This document shows, piece after piece, positions 8,064 to 17,560 of a stretch of 64,000 nt of DNA. The stretch is from Maritalea mediterranea (GTDB lineage: Bacteria > Pseudomonadota > Alphaproteobacteria > Rhizobiales > Devosiaceae). Below the pieces are notes generated by a model, which did not search any database, was not told the DNA's origin, and worked only from the letters and a program-made list of their open reading frames with translations. Where the stretch lies: positions 496,001 through 560,000 of the forward strand of contig NZ_JAKGTI010000001.1 of the NCBI RefSeq assembly GCF_021568695.1, given 5' to 3'. A program made the position numbers and the translations under genes. The first letter of the stretch is position 1; every line of letters starts with the position of its first letter.

Positions 8064-9488
8064 ATGAGCCCACAAAAAAAGCACTTCAGTGAAATGATGT
8101 CCGATGATGGCATCAGATCCACATACCGCTCCTATCATGAGTGGTTTTCTGAGCAGGACAATCGTCGTCTCGCAAAAAAATCAGCACAGGCAGAGGCGCT
8201 GTTTAAGCGCACCGGCATAACCTTCAATGTATATGGTCAAGCCGATGCTGAAGAACGTCTGATCCCATTTGATTTGGTGCCCAGGATCGTCTCCAATTCA
8301 GAATGGACGAAGCTCGCAAAGGGCATCGATCAGCGGGTGCGCGCCATCAATGCGTTTTTGCACGATATCTATAATCGGCAGGAAATATTGCGGGCCGGGG
8401 TTCTACCGAAAAAGCTGATTGCGGAAAATGATGCATTTTTGCCGCAAATGATTGATTTTAGCCCACCTGGGGATGTTTACACCCACATTGTGGGCACAGA
8501 CATTGTGCGAACCGGCGAAGACGATTTTTATGTGCTGGAGGATAACGCCCGCACCCCGTCAGGCGTCAGCTACATGCTGGAAAACCGCGAAACCATGTTG
8601 CAAATGTTTCCTGAATTGTTCAGCAAAATCAGGGTTCAGAATGTGAGCAACTACCCTAAAAATTTGCGGCGCTCCCTGGAGGCCTGTGCGCCTGCATCTT
8701 GCGATGGCCGCCCCACCGTAGCGATCCTGACGCCAGGTATTTATAATTCGGCCTATTACGAACACAGCTTTTTGGCTGACCAGATGGGCGTTGAACTGGT
8801 TGAAGGCCATGATTTGCGGATTGTCGATGGGCATGTCGCGATGCGCACCACTCAAGGATACAGGACCATTGATGTGCTCTATAGGCGGGTGGATGACGCC
8901 TATCTTGACCCGCTCACATTCAACCCAAACTCCGCTTTGGGCGTGCCCGGCATTATGGATGTCTATCGCGCCGGCAACATCACCATTGCAAATGCCCCGG
9001 GCACCGGCGTTGCAGATGATAAGGCGGTTTATAGCTACATTCCCGACATTATCGAATTCTATACCGGCGAAAAGGCCATCTTGAAAAATGTGGAGACCTA
9101 TCGCTGTTCTGAACCGGACGCATTGAAATACACGTTGAGCAACCTTTCCGAATTGGTCGTAAAAGAAGTGCACGGTTCTGGCGGATATGGCATGTTGGTC
9201 GGCCCGGCGGCCAGCAAGCGCGAGCTTTCTGAATTTGCTGAAAAACTCAAAGCGCATCCAGATAATTATATCGCGCAGCCGACGCTGTCGCTCTCGACGG
9301 TGCCCATCTTCACAAAAAAGGGCTTGGCACCGCGCCACGTGGACCTGCGCCCCTTCGCGCTGGTGTCGCCGGACGGCGTGGACATTACGCCAGGTGGCTT
9401 GACCCGAGTTGCGCTCAAAGCCGGAAGCCTTGTTGTCAATTCCAGTCAGGGCGGCGGCACAAAAGACACATGGGTATTGGAAGACTGA
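8064..9488 (+). CDS. Circularly permuted ATP-grasp protein of the Anbu operon
   Basis: A 474-residue cytoplasmic protein of the circularly permuted type 2 ATP-grasp family (DUF404/DUF407), predicted to form amide bonds with ATP. Diagnostic stretches are GITFNVYGQADAEERLIPFDLVPRI, RVRAINAFLHDIYNRQEILRAG, FYVLEDNARTPSGVSYMLENRE and the ATP-site part VVKEVHGSGGYGMLVGP. No Shine-Dalgarno site is seen at the ATG at 8064. A second ATG at 8094 is possible, but homologous proteins keep the preceding FSEM residues. It heads a four-gene unit and is followed after 1 base by the alpha-E gene. The family is known to co-occur with Anbu, and its product has not been established. Confidence 0.92.
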   Translation: MSPQKKHFSEMMSDDGIRSTYRSYHEWFSEQDNRRLAKKSAQAEALFKRTGITFNVYGQADAEERLIPFDLVPRIVSNSEWTKLAKGIDQRVRAINAFLHDIYNRQEILRAGVLPKKLIAENDAFLPQMIDFSPPGDVYTHIVGTDIVRTGEDDFYVLEDNARTPSGVSYMLENRETMLQMFPELFSKIRVQNVSNYPKNLRRSLEACAPASCDGRPTVAILTPGIYNSAYYEHSFLADQMGVELVEGHDLRIVDGHVAMRTTQGYRTIDVLYRRVDDAYLDPLTFNPNSALGVPGIMDVYRAGNITIANAPGTGVADDKAVYSYIPDIIEFYTGEKAILKNVETYRCSEPDALKYTLSNLSELVVKEVHGSGGYGMLVGPAASKRELSEFAEKLKAHPDNYIAQPTLSLSTVPIFTKKGLAPRHVDLRPFALVSPDGVDITPGGLTRVALKAGSLVVNSSQGGGTKDTWVLED

Positions 9489-9489
9489 T

Positions 9490-10431
9490 ATGCTGGGAAA
9501 AACTGCAGGTGGTCTCTATTGGATGTTTAGGTTTCTCGAGCGGGCAGAAAACACCGCCCGCTTGCTCGAAGCCGGGTTTCGAATTGCGCTGACCAGATCA
9601 ACAGACGCCGAAAGCGAATGGAGATCGGTGATCATCACATTGGCGGCGCAACAAGGGTTCGAAGCGAAATACGACACCTATGACAGCACCCATGTCATCA
9701 ATTATTTGCTGCGCGACGCGGACAATCCCAGCTCAATTCTTTCAGTGGTCAACGCCGCGCGAGACAATGCGCGTCTAGTGCGCACCGCGCTCACATCGGA
9801 AGTTTGGATGTCGGTCAACGAAACATGGATGCAGCTTACCCAAATCCTCAAGCACCAGGTGCGCGAGGTGGATCTGCCCGACGTGCTGGCCACCATTCGT
9901 CAGCAAGCGGCCCTCGTGCGCGGGGCGCTGAATGGCACCATGCTTCGAACCGATGTCTATCGTTTCTGTCAAGTTGGCATTCACATCGAGCGCATCGACA
10001 ATACAGCGCGGATCATTGATGTAAAATATTACTCCTTGCTGCCGGCCACCTCAATTGTGGGTGGAAGGCTGGATAATGTGCAGTGGGAAACATTGCTTCG
10101 TTCTGTTTCGGCCCACCGTTCCTTTCGCTGGGCTGTCGAAGATGGATATACCGGGCCTGCGATCGCCAATTTTCTCATATTGGACAGCCGTCTGCCGCGT
10201 TCGCTCATCTTTTGCAGCAAGGAAATCGTCTCGAACCTTGCGTTTATCGAGCAAGCTTATGGGGAAAGAGCTACATGCCATGACATGGCGGACAAACTAC
10301 TGCAGCGGTTCAGCAATCGCGAAATTTCTACAATTTTTGAAGAAGGTCTTCACGAGTTTATCAGCTCAGTGCTGGGCGATACGGCAAATCTTGGATACCA
10401 GATCGAAAAAGATTACAGGTTCAATATTTAG
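9490..10431 (+). CDS. Alpha-E domain protein
   Basis: A 313-residue, almost wholly helical protein of the alpha-E family. The start MLGKTAGGLYWMFRFLERAENTARLLEAGFR is the family signature, and ATG 9490 lies 1 base after the preceding stop codon. Further conserved parts are NPSSILSVVNAARDNARLVRTALTSEVWMSVNETW and YRFCQVGIHIERIDNTARIIDVKYY. Alpha-E proteins accompany ATP-grasp and transglutaminase-like proteins in predicted peptide-modification operons, and their biochemical role is unknown. The gene abuts the next coding region with no spacer. Confidence 0.92.
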   Translation: MLGKTAGGLYWMFRFLERAENTARLLEAGFRIALTRSTDAESEWRSVIITLAAQQGFEAKYDTYDSTHVINYLLRDADNPSSILSVVNAARDNARLVRTALTSEVWMSVNETWMQLTQILKHQVREVDLPDVLATIRQQAALVRGALNGTMLRTDVYRFCQVGIHIERIDNTARIIDVKYYSLLPATSIVGGRLDNVQWETLLRSVSAHRSFRWAVEDGYTGPAIANFLILDSRLPRSLIFCSKEIVSNLAFIEQAYGERATCHDMADKLLQRFSNREISTIFEEGLHEFISSVLGDTANLGYQIEKDYRFNI

Positions 10432-11229
10432 ATGCAGCTTCAGATATCACACACCACCCATTACCAGTACGACAAGCCGGTGGACTATGCTTTGCAAAGG
10501 GTCCATCTGCGTCCCATGAATATGGATATTCAAGAGGTCAACTCTTGGGCGCTGGAGATTGATGGAGGACGGATTGAAGCCAGTTATAAAGATCACTACG
10601 GCAACCACAGCGATCTGATCAGCACCGACCCCGGTGTGCGAACGCTCGCCATTACGGCGACCGGGATTGTGACAACCCGTGATACGAGTGGCATCGTGGG
10701 CAAGATATATGGCCGCGCCCCATTATGGCATTTTCTACAAACTACGTCTTTCACGGTTGCTGGACCAAAAATCCGTGCGCTATCAAAAATCGTCAAGCAA
10801 AGTGACGATCATTTAAGCGGGCTTCATGCCCTTTCATCAGCGATATTGGAATCTGTTCCCTATAAGCTCGGCGAAACGGACACCAAATCAAAGGCAGAGG
10901 AGGTTATGGGCATTGGCAGCGGCGTTTGTCAGGACCATGCGCATATCTTTATCGCCGCGGCGCGAGCTGCAGGCCTGCCTGCGCGATATGTAAGTGGCTA
11001 CTTGATGATGAATGACCGGATCGATCAGGACGCCAGCCATGCCTGGGCGGAAGTTCATCTGGAAGAGTTGGGCTGGGTCGGTTTCGATGTATCCAACGCT
11101 ATTTCCCCGGACGAAAAATATGTTCGCATTGCTGTGGGCCGAGACACGCGCGATGCAGCGCCAATAAAAGGCATGCGGCTTGGAGATTCTGATGAAACTA
11201 TGATTGTATCTTTGCAGGTTCAGCAGTAA
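10432..11229 (+). CDS. Transglutaminase-like protein with bacterial N-terminal domain
   Basis: A 265-residue protein. The N-terminal beta domain (about 1-90) starts MQLQISHTTHYQYDKPVDYALQRVHLRP. A papain-like transglutaminase core has C164 in GSGVCQDHAHIF, His in DASHAWAEVHLEELGWVGFDVSNA, and the Asp of GFDVSNA completing the Cys-His-Asp triad. It probably cleaves or forms isopeptide or amide bonds. The ATG follows directly on the TAG of the alpha-E gene, so translation is coupled. There is no signal peptide, so it is predicted cytoplasmic. Confidence 0.93.
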   Translation: MQLQISHTTHYQYDKPVDYALQRVHLRPMNMDIQEVNSWALEIDGGRIEASYKDHYGNHSDLISTDPGVRTLAITATGIVTTRDTSGIVGKIYGRAPLWHFLQTTSFTVAGPKIRALSKIVKQSDDHLSGLHALSSAILESVPYKLGETDTKSKAEEVMGIGSGVCQDHAHIFIAAARAAGLPARYVSGYLMMNDRIDQDASHAWAEVHLEELGWVGFDVSNAISPDEKYVRIAVGRDTRDAAPIKGMRLGDSDETMIVSLQVQQ

Positions 11230-11262
11230 ATAGAGGTACAGTAACCTCATTGGAAATTTAAG

Positions 11263-11994
11263 ATGACATATTGCGTTGGCATGCGATTGAATCGCGGACT
11301 GGTGTTGATGTCTGACACCCGCACAAGCGCTGGCGTTGACAATTTTTCGGTCAGCAAAAAAATGTTCACTTGGGCCAGCCCAAACGAATATGCAATCACC
11401 ATCATGACAGCTGGCAATCTGGCCACCACTCAAGCAATGATCAGCTTGCTGGAAGAGCGCTCGAAAACCGCAGAAGAGCGTGACCCGAGCATTCTGCGGC
11501 AGCCAACCATGTTTCAGGTTGCCCGCCTCGTCGGCGCGACCCTCAAAGAAGTGATCGCAGGGAGCAGCCCCAACGGGCAAACTTCAGATGATCAGTTCCG
11601 GGCCTCCGTGATCCTGGCGGGGCAGATCGCTGGCGGTCGCCCGACCGTGTTTTTGATCTATCCCGAAGGCAATTTTATTGAAATAACTGATGACACGCCG
11701 TTCTTTCAGATCGGTGAAACTAAATATGGCAAACCCATTCTCGTTCGGGCATATGATGCGGATATGACTTTTGATGATGCTGTGAAGCTGTTGCTCGTTT
11801 CGTTTGATTCAACCATCAAATCCAACCTTTCTGTCGGCATGCCCATCGATGTGCTCGTTTATGAGAATGACGCATTCGATGTTGGGCGCCAAAAGCGTGT
11901 CGAGGCAACCGATGAGGTCTTTCAAAAGATTTCAACGGGCTGGAGCAAAGCACTTAAAGACGCATTTCAAGAACTCCCGCGATACACGGTTTAG
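11263..11994 (+). CDS. anbu: Anbu-type proteasome-like peptidase
   Basis: A 243-residue Ntn hydrolase related to HslV and 20S beta subunits. After removal of Met the protein starts TYCVGMRLNRGLVLMSDTRT. Counted from that Thr1, the expected Asp17 is in MSDTRTSAG and a lysine pair lies at 31-32, close to Lys33 of proteasome subunits. The rest matches Anbu (FQIGETKYGKPILVRAYD, then LVSFDSTIKSNLSVGMPIDVLVY). Anbu proteins form open helical rings, and their natural substrate is unknown. It is the last gene of the operon, 33 bases after the transglutaminase-like gene. No unfoldase ATPase is linked. Confidence 0.93.
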   Translation: MTYCVGMRLNRGLVLMSDTRTSAGVDNFSVSKKMFTWASPNEYAITIMTAGNLATTQAMISLLEERSKTAEERDPSILRQPTMFQVARLVGATLKEVIAGSSPNGQTSDDQFRASVILAGQIAGGRPTVFLIYPEGNFIEITDDTPFFQIGETKYGKPILVRAYDADMTFDDAVKLLLVSFDSTIKSNLSVGMPIDVLVYENDAFDVGRQKRVEATDEVFQKISTGWSKALKDAFQELPRYTV

Positions 11995-12149
11995 CGTTAT
12001 TCAATATTCGGCGGTTGGTCCAAGCTCATATTCTGTTCAAATTTCTGCTCAACGTAATAGTCTTTCTTCTCCAGTCTTTTCCAATTTGACTTTGGCGTTT
12101 AAGCTGCGGCACAAAGATTGAAGTGAAATCAATCAGGTGTGCCAAGGGC

Positions 12150-13151
12150 ATGACTCTCAAGCAACCCACATTGAAGATGATTGCCGAGCGAACGGGTTAT
12201 GCGGTGACCACCGTGTCTAAAGCCCTTCACGATGCGCCGAACATTGGGGCGAAGACGAAGAAGTATATTCAGGATGTGGCGAAAGAGGTGGGGTATCAGC
12301 CGGACCGGGCAGGACTGTCTTTGCGCACGGGCAACACCCACAAGATTATTTTGCTGATGCAGCTTTCTGACGATATTTCTGACTTTTCGCGTCGGTTGAT
12401 TTTGGGCATGGCCCGTACCTTGGAAACGACACCCTATGAATTAGTGTTTCACCCGGTTTTGCCAGGACGTGATGAGTTGAGCCAGATGCAATCAATTGTG
12501 CGCAATCGGGCGGCTGATGGGTTGGTGCTTGCGCAAACTGCGCCGGACGATGCGCGCGTGGCCTTTGCGCAATCTTATGATTTCCCCGTGGTGACCCATG
12601 GGCGCACTCAACTGAGCTTGCCCCACGCCTTTTACGATTTTGACAATGAGGCATTTGCGTTTGAAGCAGGCAGCCGGCTAGCTGCGCTCGGATGTGAGAC
12701 CGTTGGTTTGTTGACGCCGGAATGTGAATTTACCTTTTTCACGCACCTTCAAAAGGGGCTGCGTCATGCGGCTGAATTGAACAAATTGGCCATTCAAGAG
12801 AAATGGAATGTTTCGATCCCCGGCGACAATTATCTGCAGTGGCTGCGTGATGAGAGTTTCAGGGCTGTTCAATCTGGTACCATGCCCGACGGGGTGATCT
12901 GTTCGAACGAACTGGCTGTCTTGGCGGTAATGGATGGGGTGAATGCGGCAGGCGGCAAGCTGGGCAAAGATGTGAAAATCATCTCCCGGAAAACCTCGCG
13001 CCTGCTGGACTATTTGCATCCCGACATTGAATGGGTGGAAGAAGATCTGATACTGGCGGGCGAACATTTGGCGCAATTGCTGCTCAAACGCATTCAGGGG
13101 ACTGACCCCAAGCAATTGCAAATTGTCGGTTCGCCCGCCATTAGCTGGTGA
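12150..13151 (+). CDS. LacI family transcriptional regulator
   Basis: About 333 residues from ATG 12150, with a GTG at 12123 as an alternative; neither has an ideal ribosome site. The HTH reads PTLKMIAERTGYAVTTVSKALHDAPNIG, followed by the hinge helix and a periplasmic-binding-protein-like sugar domain (LGMARTLETTPYELVFHPV, then GVICSNELAVLAVMDGV). It converges on the end of the alpha-mannosidase gene with only 3 bases between stop codons. It is therefore likely to regulate the mannoside operon, whose promoter lies 8 kb away near 21700. The inducer is probably mannose or a mannoside. Confidence 0.9.
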   Translation: MTLKQPTLKMIAERTGYAVTTVSKALHDAPNIGAKTKKYIQDVAKEVGYQPDRAGLSLRTGNTHKIILLMQLSDDISDFSRRLILGMARTLETTPYELVFHPVLPGRDELSQMQSIVRNRAADGLVLAQTAPDDARVAFAQSYDFPVVTHGRTQLSLPHAFYDFDNEAFAFEAGSRLAALGCETVGLLTPECEFTFFTHLQKGLRHAAELNKLAIQEKWNVSIPGDNYLQWLRDESFRAVQSGTMPDGVICSNELAVLAVMDGVNAAGGKLGKDVKIISRKTSRLLDYLHPDIEWVEEDLILAGEHLAQLLLKRIQGTDPKQLQIVGSPAISW

Positions 13152-13154
13152 AAT

Positions 13155-16100
13155 TTAGACTAAAGCTGCAGCTAAGGTCAGAATTTCAAACGGTTTCAAT
13201 TCCAGTTCAATTTCACAAGTTTGGCTGCGCACGCAGGGCGCTGATTTTTGCTCCAGTAGATTGGTGACGTGCACCTCGCCCAAACGGTCGTCCAGCTTTG
13301 CGATGAGGCGCGTGCGTTTGCCGCTTTCTTCACAAAGGCGGAAGACGACATGCTGCCCATCTTCGCTGATTTTTGCGGCATGAACCACCACATTCTCTTG
13401 CTCGAATTGGATGGGCGCTGATGGGCTAGTTTGCGGCGTTGTTGCAAAGCTCCCGCCAGATAGTTGCAGGGGGACGGCAAAATCCAAGGCGCGTTGATTG
13501 ATGGTTTCAAGCCTGTCCAACCCTTCGCTCACGGTGAGGGCATAGCGGCAAATATGTTGCTCCTGATCTGCCCTCGGGTGCGGATAAATGCCGGATTTGA
13601 TCAGTGTGAGACCGAACTGCGTGTCTTTGGCGCTATAGCCATATTTGCAATCGTTCAGAACGCCAATGGCGAAATCCGCTTCTTCAAAAGCGACCCAGCG
13701 GTGCATGCTGGCTTCAAACCGCGCCTGATCCCAACTCGTGTTGCGATGGGTGGGGCGGGTGACGTGGCCGAACTGAATTTGCGATTTGATCTGATCGCTT
13801 AGGACATCAAAATCAAATTCCGCTTTCAGCAGGGATTGGCTTTCTTGCCAATCGGCAAAGAAATCAAATTCAAGCTGACGCGCATCTGCTTGCAAGGAAA
13901 TGATCTGCACAAGGCGCGATTGCCTATAGGTCCGCTCCAGGCGGATGGCGGCACGGTGCGGGCCGGTTTCAATCACTTCAATTTTGGTCGGCGAATCCAC
14001 CAGCCAGCACTTTTCTTCATGGAACCAGTCAATATCCCACGCATCCCAATTGAGCGGCTTATCCTCATAGACACGCAGCTGGTTGCCCAGCGTGCCGTCG
14101 CGCAGCAATTGGCGCTGGCTTTGCTTATCGAATATGCTGGTGATGTCACCTTGCGGATTTAGATCGATACGGACGAACGCGTTTTCCAAATGAGTTTCGC
14201 TGACGGAAAGCTCTGTGATGTCGTCGGTGGCTTGCTGTGCTTTGACAGGCTGTAGTGATTGAAAGGGCGCTAGTTTTTCCACAGGCGCCGCGGCGTAAGT
14301 GGTGCCGTCAGCACGATGAATTTTTTGGAATGCACATGGACCTGCGCCAAAATCGATCGCCGGAACATCTCCCTCAAGCTGTGCCAAGCGATTGCGGCGT
14401 GTGACGCCCACACTGTTGAGCAGATGCGCCTCATCGCCAAACACCAGTGTGCTCAGGTGCGCGCGCAATTTTTCGCCACGCGCAAACAGTTCGGCATAAT
14501 CGCGATCACTTTCTTCATAGACTTCTGGAATGGACGTGCCGGGCAGAATGTCATGGAACTGATTAAGCATCAAAATCTTCCACAGCGCATCAATTTCGGC
14601 CGAGGCGTCGTCAATCGTCTCGCCATTCAGCTTTGCCAAAACACTCAGCAATTCCAGCTCGCGCAGCAAATGCTCGCCATTGGCGTTGTTGCGTTTGTTT
14701 TTGGCCAAGGAGGTGAGGGTGCCGCGGTGATATTCGAGATAAAGCTCGCCCACCCAACGGGGGAAATCTGTGTCGCTTTCCGCCATGGTTTGCCGCAGCC
14801 GATCAAAATAGGGGCGAATGCCTTCGAGCTTGAGCTTCGGCAAACCGGGTACGCCCTTTTCCAAACGTTTGGCGTTTTCCAGCATCACTTTGCAGGGACC
14901 ACCGCCGCCATCACCATGGCCAAAAGGCACCAGCACATTCTGGTTCAGCGCTTTTGGCTCATAGCGGTTCCACGCACCTACGGTTGAGCTAACGTCGAGA
15001 TGCGGGCCATAATCAGTACGATGGTCGCCGCGATGACCTTTGTCGTCGGTTTGCGCTGTGATCAAATAGGCTGTGACATTGGTGCCGTCGATGCCCTGCC
15101 ACTCAAACGTGTCATAGGGCATGCGGTTGGTGTCGTTCCATGAACATTTTGAGGTGACAAAAATGTCGAGACCAGTTTGCGCCATTAATTGGGGAATGGT
15201 GGCGGTGTAACCAAAAGTGTCTGGCAGCCAGAGTACGCGCGGCGTGATGCCAAATTCTTGCTGCTGGAACTTAACGCCACGCAAAATCTGCCGCACCAAA
15301 GATTCGCCTGAGATGATGTTCACATCCGGCTCAAGCCACATGGCGCCTTCAATTTCAAATTGGCCGGATTTGACGTGTTTTTTGATCCGCTCAAACAGCG
15401 CTGGCGCATCCTCTTTCAGCCATTCAAAAAGAATGCACTGATTATACATGAACACAAAGTCCGGATATTCATCCATCAGCTTGCACGCAGTTGACATGGA
15501 CCGAACCATCTTTTCCCGCGTTTGGGAGATCGGCCAAAGCCAAGCCACATCAATGTGGGTGTGGCCCACGGCCGATATGATGGGCGCATGTGGATCGGCG
15601 CCAAACAGGTCCTTGGCAATGGCGCGTGCACTGCGAACCGAGTCGGAAAACGACGCATCACGCTCGCGTAAATCAAGGCATGCAAAAGCGCGATCAATAA
15701 TGTTGAACAGGTGGTGGCGACGCGCGTCATTCTCGTCTAACCGGCGGGCGGCTTCAAAGGAAATAGCGAGATCATAATAAAGGTCGGCCGCATCATCATA
15801 TTGTTCACACCACACAAGCCCAACGCCAAGTTGCCGTTCAATTTCGGCTGTATAGGCATTGATGTGGATGGTGGCGGTGCCTGCGGATTGTTGAGCTTTT
15901 GGCAGATAGAGTTCGCGGTGGAAGCCATCAAAAGCCTGACAGATTTCACCATCTAAATAGACTTGGCATTGCGGGTCAGTGCGGCCCAGCAAAATCTCAT
16001 TTTTGGCGATCAGTTTAAGATAGGGCGTAATACCAGCATCTGTTTGCGGCACGATCAGTTGTCCGGCAAACCAATGATGGCCTGCGGGTGTGCCCCAAGC

Positions 16101-16274
16101 AAAATCGCCTTCCACTTGTGGCCAGCTTTGCCAATCCATGCCAAGCACATCGCTTGTACCCGCTTCGCCTTGCCATTCATGCAGCGGCACATGGGCCACC
16201 GCTTCACGCCACGCCATTTGCTTGAGCAAGTTGAGATAATGATTGAGTTTTTGTTCTTGTTTTTGATTATGCAT
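13155..16274 (-). CDS. Alpha-mannosidase, glycoside hydrolase family 38
   Basis: A cytoplasmic retaining exo-alpha-mannosidase of 1039 residues, normal for bacterial GH38. The N-terminal beta domain is followed by the catalytic domain with zinc ligands H240 and D242 in GHTHIDVAWLW. The nucleophile is D352 in RVLWLPDTFGYTATIPQLM. Further conserved stretches are FEIEGAMWLEPDVN, VPFGHGDGGGGP and NQFHDILPGTSIPEVYEE, and the beta-sandwich C-terminal domains are present. The start is ATG 16272-16274, overlapping the ROK gene by 8 bases; the frame extends further upstream but only inside that gene. No signal peptide is present, so imported mannosides are split inside the cell. It is the last gene of a seven-gene operon. 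Confidence 0.95.
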   Translation of the reverse strand: MHNQKQEQKLNHYLNLLKQMAWREAVAHVPLHEWQGEAGTSDVLGMDWQSWPQVEGDFAWGTPAGHHWFAGQLIVPQTDAGITPYLKLIAKNEILLGRTDPQCQVYLDGEICQAFDGFHRELYLPKAQQSAGTATIHINAYTAEIERQLGVGLVWCEQYDDAADLYYDLAISFEAARRLDENDARRHHLFNIIDRAFACLDLRERDASFSDSVRSARAIAKDLFGADPHAPIISAVGHTHIDVAWLWPISQTREKMVRSMSTACKLMDEYPDFVFMYNQCILFEWLKEDAPALFERIKKHVKSGQFEIEGAMWLEPDVNIISGESLVRQILRGVKFQQQEFGITPRVLWLPDTFGYTATIPQLMAQTGLDIFVTSKCSWNDTNRMPYDTFEWQGIDGTNVTAYLITAQTDDKGHRGDHRTDYGPHLDVSSTVGAWNRYEPKALNQNVLVPFGHGDGGGGPCKVMLENAKRLEKGVPGLPKLKLEGIRPYFDRLRQTMAESDTDFPRWVGELYLEYHRGTLTSLAKNKRNNANGEHLLRELELLSVLAKLNGETIDDASAEIDALWKILMLNQFHDILPGTSIPEVYEESDRDYAELFARGEKLRAHLSTLVFGDEAHLLNSVGVTRRNRLAQLEGDVPAIDFGAGPCAFQKIHRADGTTYAAAPVEKLAPFQSLQPVKAQQATDDITELSVSETHLENAFVRIDLNPQGDITSIFDKQSQRQLLRDGTLGNQLRVYEDKPLNWDAWDIDWFHEEKCWLVDSPTKIEVIETGPHRAAIRLERTYRQSRLVQIISLQADARQLEFDFFADWQESQSLLKAEFDFDVLSDQIKSQIQFGHVTRPTHRNTSWDQARFEASMHRWVAFEEADFAIGVLNDCKYGYSAKDTQFGLTLIKSGIYPHPRADQEQHICRYALTVSEGLDRLETINQRALDFAVPLQLSGGSFATTPQTSPSAPIQFEQENVVVHAAKISEDGQHVVFRLCEESGKRTRLIAKLDDRLGEVHVTNLLEQKSAPCVRSQTCEIELELKPFEILTLAAALV

Positions 16275-17214
16275 AGATTTTGGCTTGCTCAGTATGGGAT
16301 GAATTAGAGGTGAGATAGGCGGCGCCGCGCGCGGCTTGCAGGGCGCTGTCGCCAGCAATCTCGAATTTGGTTTTAATCTGCTTAGAAAAGCAGAGTGGTT
16401 CAACTTGCACAAATATCTCTTGCCAGAGCGTGGTTTGCGCCGCCATGCCGCCGCCAATCACAAGGCGATGAGGGTCAAGCAGCTGGATGATGGTGGCGAG
16501 ATAATGGGCGAAGCTGCACTTGAATTGCTCAAGGCTGGCTTGTGCTGCAGGCTCTCCTCGGGCGGCATCGCCCAATATGTCGATGGCAGATTGCTCCTGC
16601 GCATGCTGCCGCGCATGATATTGGGAAAGGCCAGTGCCGGATAAGAGTTGCTCGGTGCAGCCGCGCTGGCCGCAATAACAAAGGGGCCAATCGGCCGTGG
16701 CCTCTGGCAACAGGCTCAAAGGCACATGACCCGCTTCGGCGGCTAGGCCGCCAGCGCCTTTGATCAATTGACCATTATACACAAGGCCGCCACCCAGACC
16801 CGTGCCGACGGTGAGGGCATAAACCATCTCCGGTGCTGCGCCGTTTTCATCGTACGCACAGGACAGGGCAAAGCAGTTGGCATCATTTTCGATGACCACT
16901 TGCTGCGCCAGCGCTTGGGCAAAGTGGGCCGCAAGGTCATGACCGTTTAGCGTTAAAATATTGGCGTTGCGCCACAAGCCTGTGTCCGGATGGGCGCTGC
17001 CCGGGGCACACATGCCAATAAAGCCAATCTGACCAAAATAGGCACGGAAATGGGCGGCGCCGTCCACCAGAACTTGTGTGATGTCGGTCAATGACTTTGG
17101 CGTGTTGACCCGACGCTCGGCCACCAGCTCGCCATCGCGCAGCAGCACAAATTGGATTTTTGTGCCGCCAAGATCGATGCCGAGCCGGGGAGGAGAGGCT
17201 GCGCTATCGGCCAT
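16267..17214 (-). CDS. ROK family sugar kinase, probably mannokinase
   Basis: A 315-residue kinase. The phosphate-binding loop is LGIDLGGTKIQF (residues 11-22), the catalytic base D111 is in VIENDANCFAL, and VGTGLGGGLVYNG follows. The ROK zinc site is H163 with C179, C181 and C186 in CYCGQRGCTEQL. The ATG at 17212-17214 overlaps the cupin gene by 11 bases, showing tight coupling. Between an alpha-mannosidase and a phosphomannose-isomerase-like cupin, phosphorylation of mannose at C6 is the most likely activity. Glucose, fructose or N-acetylmannosamine kinase activity cannot be excluded. Confidence 0.9.
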   Translation of the reverse strand: MADSAASPPRLGIDLGGTKIQFVLLRDGELVAERRVNTPKSLTDITQVLVDGAAHFRAYFGQIGFIGMCAPGSAHPDTGLWRNANILTLNGHDLAAHFAQALAQQVVIENDANCFALSCAYDENGAAPEMVYALTVGTGLGGGLVYNGQLIKGAGGLAAEAGHVPLSLLPEATADWPLCYCGQRGCTEQLLSGTGLSQYHARQHAQEQSAIDILGDAARGEPAAQASLEQFKCSFAHYLATIIQLLDPHRLVIGGGMAAQTTLWQEIFVQVEPLCFSKQIKTKFEIAGDSALQAARGAAYLTSNSSHTEQAKIYA

Positions 17215-17560
17215 AAATATCCTCATAGCGCACAATATCGTCTTCGCCTAAATAGCTGCCATACTGCACTTCAATGATGTCCACCGGCGCATCGGAAAAG
17301 TTCTCGATGCGGTGAATGGCACCTTTAGGGATGTCGATGGACTGACCCGCCTGAAGGTCAAACTTCTCTTCACCCAATGTCACTGTGGCAGTGCCGCGGG
17401 CAACCACCCAATGTTCAGCGCGGTGCTTATGGCTTTGAAGCGATAATTGGCCTTCGGGTTTTACCTGAATAATCTTGCTTTTGAAGCCCTCGCCCTCGGC
17501 CAAAACCGTAAAGCTACCCCAAGGACGTTCTTCAAATTGCGGGTGGGTTGAATTATCCAT
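17204..17560 (-). CDS. Cupin protein of the phosphomannose isomerase type II domain
   Basis: A single-domain cupin of 118 residues. It starts with the ERPWGSFTVL motif found at the head of the isomerase domain of type II phosphomannose isomerase/GDP-mannose pyrophosphorylase. The metal site is in SLQSHKHRAEHWVV, and GQSIDIPKGAIHRIEN follows. It lacks the nucleotidyltransferase domain, so it probably converts mannose-6-phosphate to fructose-6-phosphate alone. That would complete the route from mannoside to glycolysis together with the GH38 enzyme and ROK kinase. It overlaps the ABC ATPase gene upstream by 8 bases. A noncatalytic cupin is the alternative. Confidence 0.85.
   Translation of the reverse strand: MDNSTHPQFEERPWGSFTVLAEGEGFKSKIIQVKPEGQLSLQSHKHRAEHWVVARGTATVTLGEEKFDLQAGQSIDIPKGAIHRIENFSDAPVDIIEVQYGSYLGEDDIVRYEDIYGR

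Noticed and set aside
7692-8092. Small plus-strand open frames between the tRNA and the ATP-grasp gene
   Set aside because: They have no ribosome sites, composition unlike the neighbouring genes and no family resemblance.
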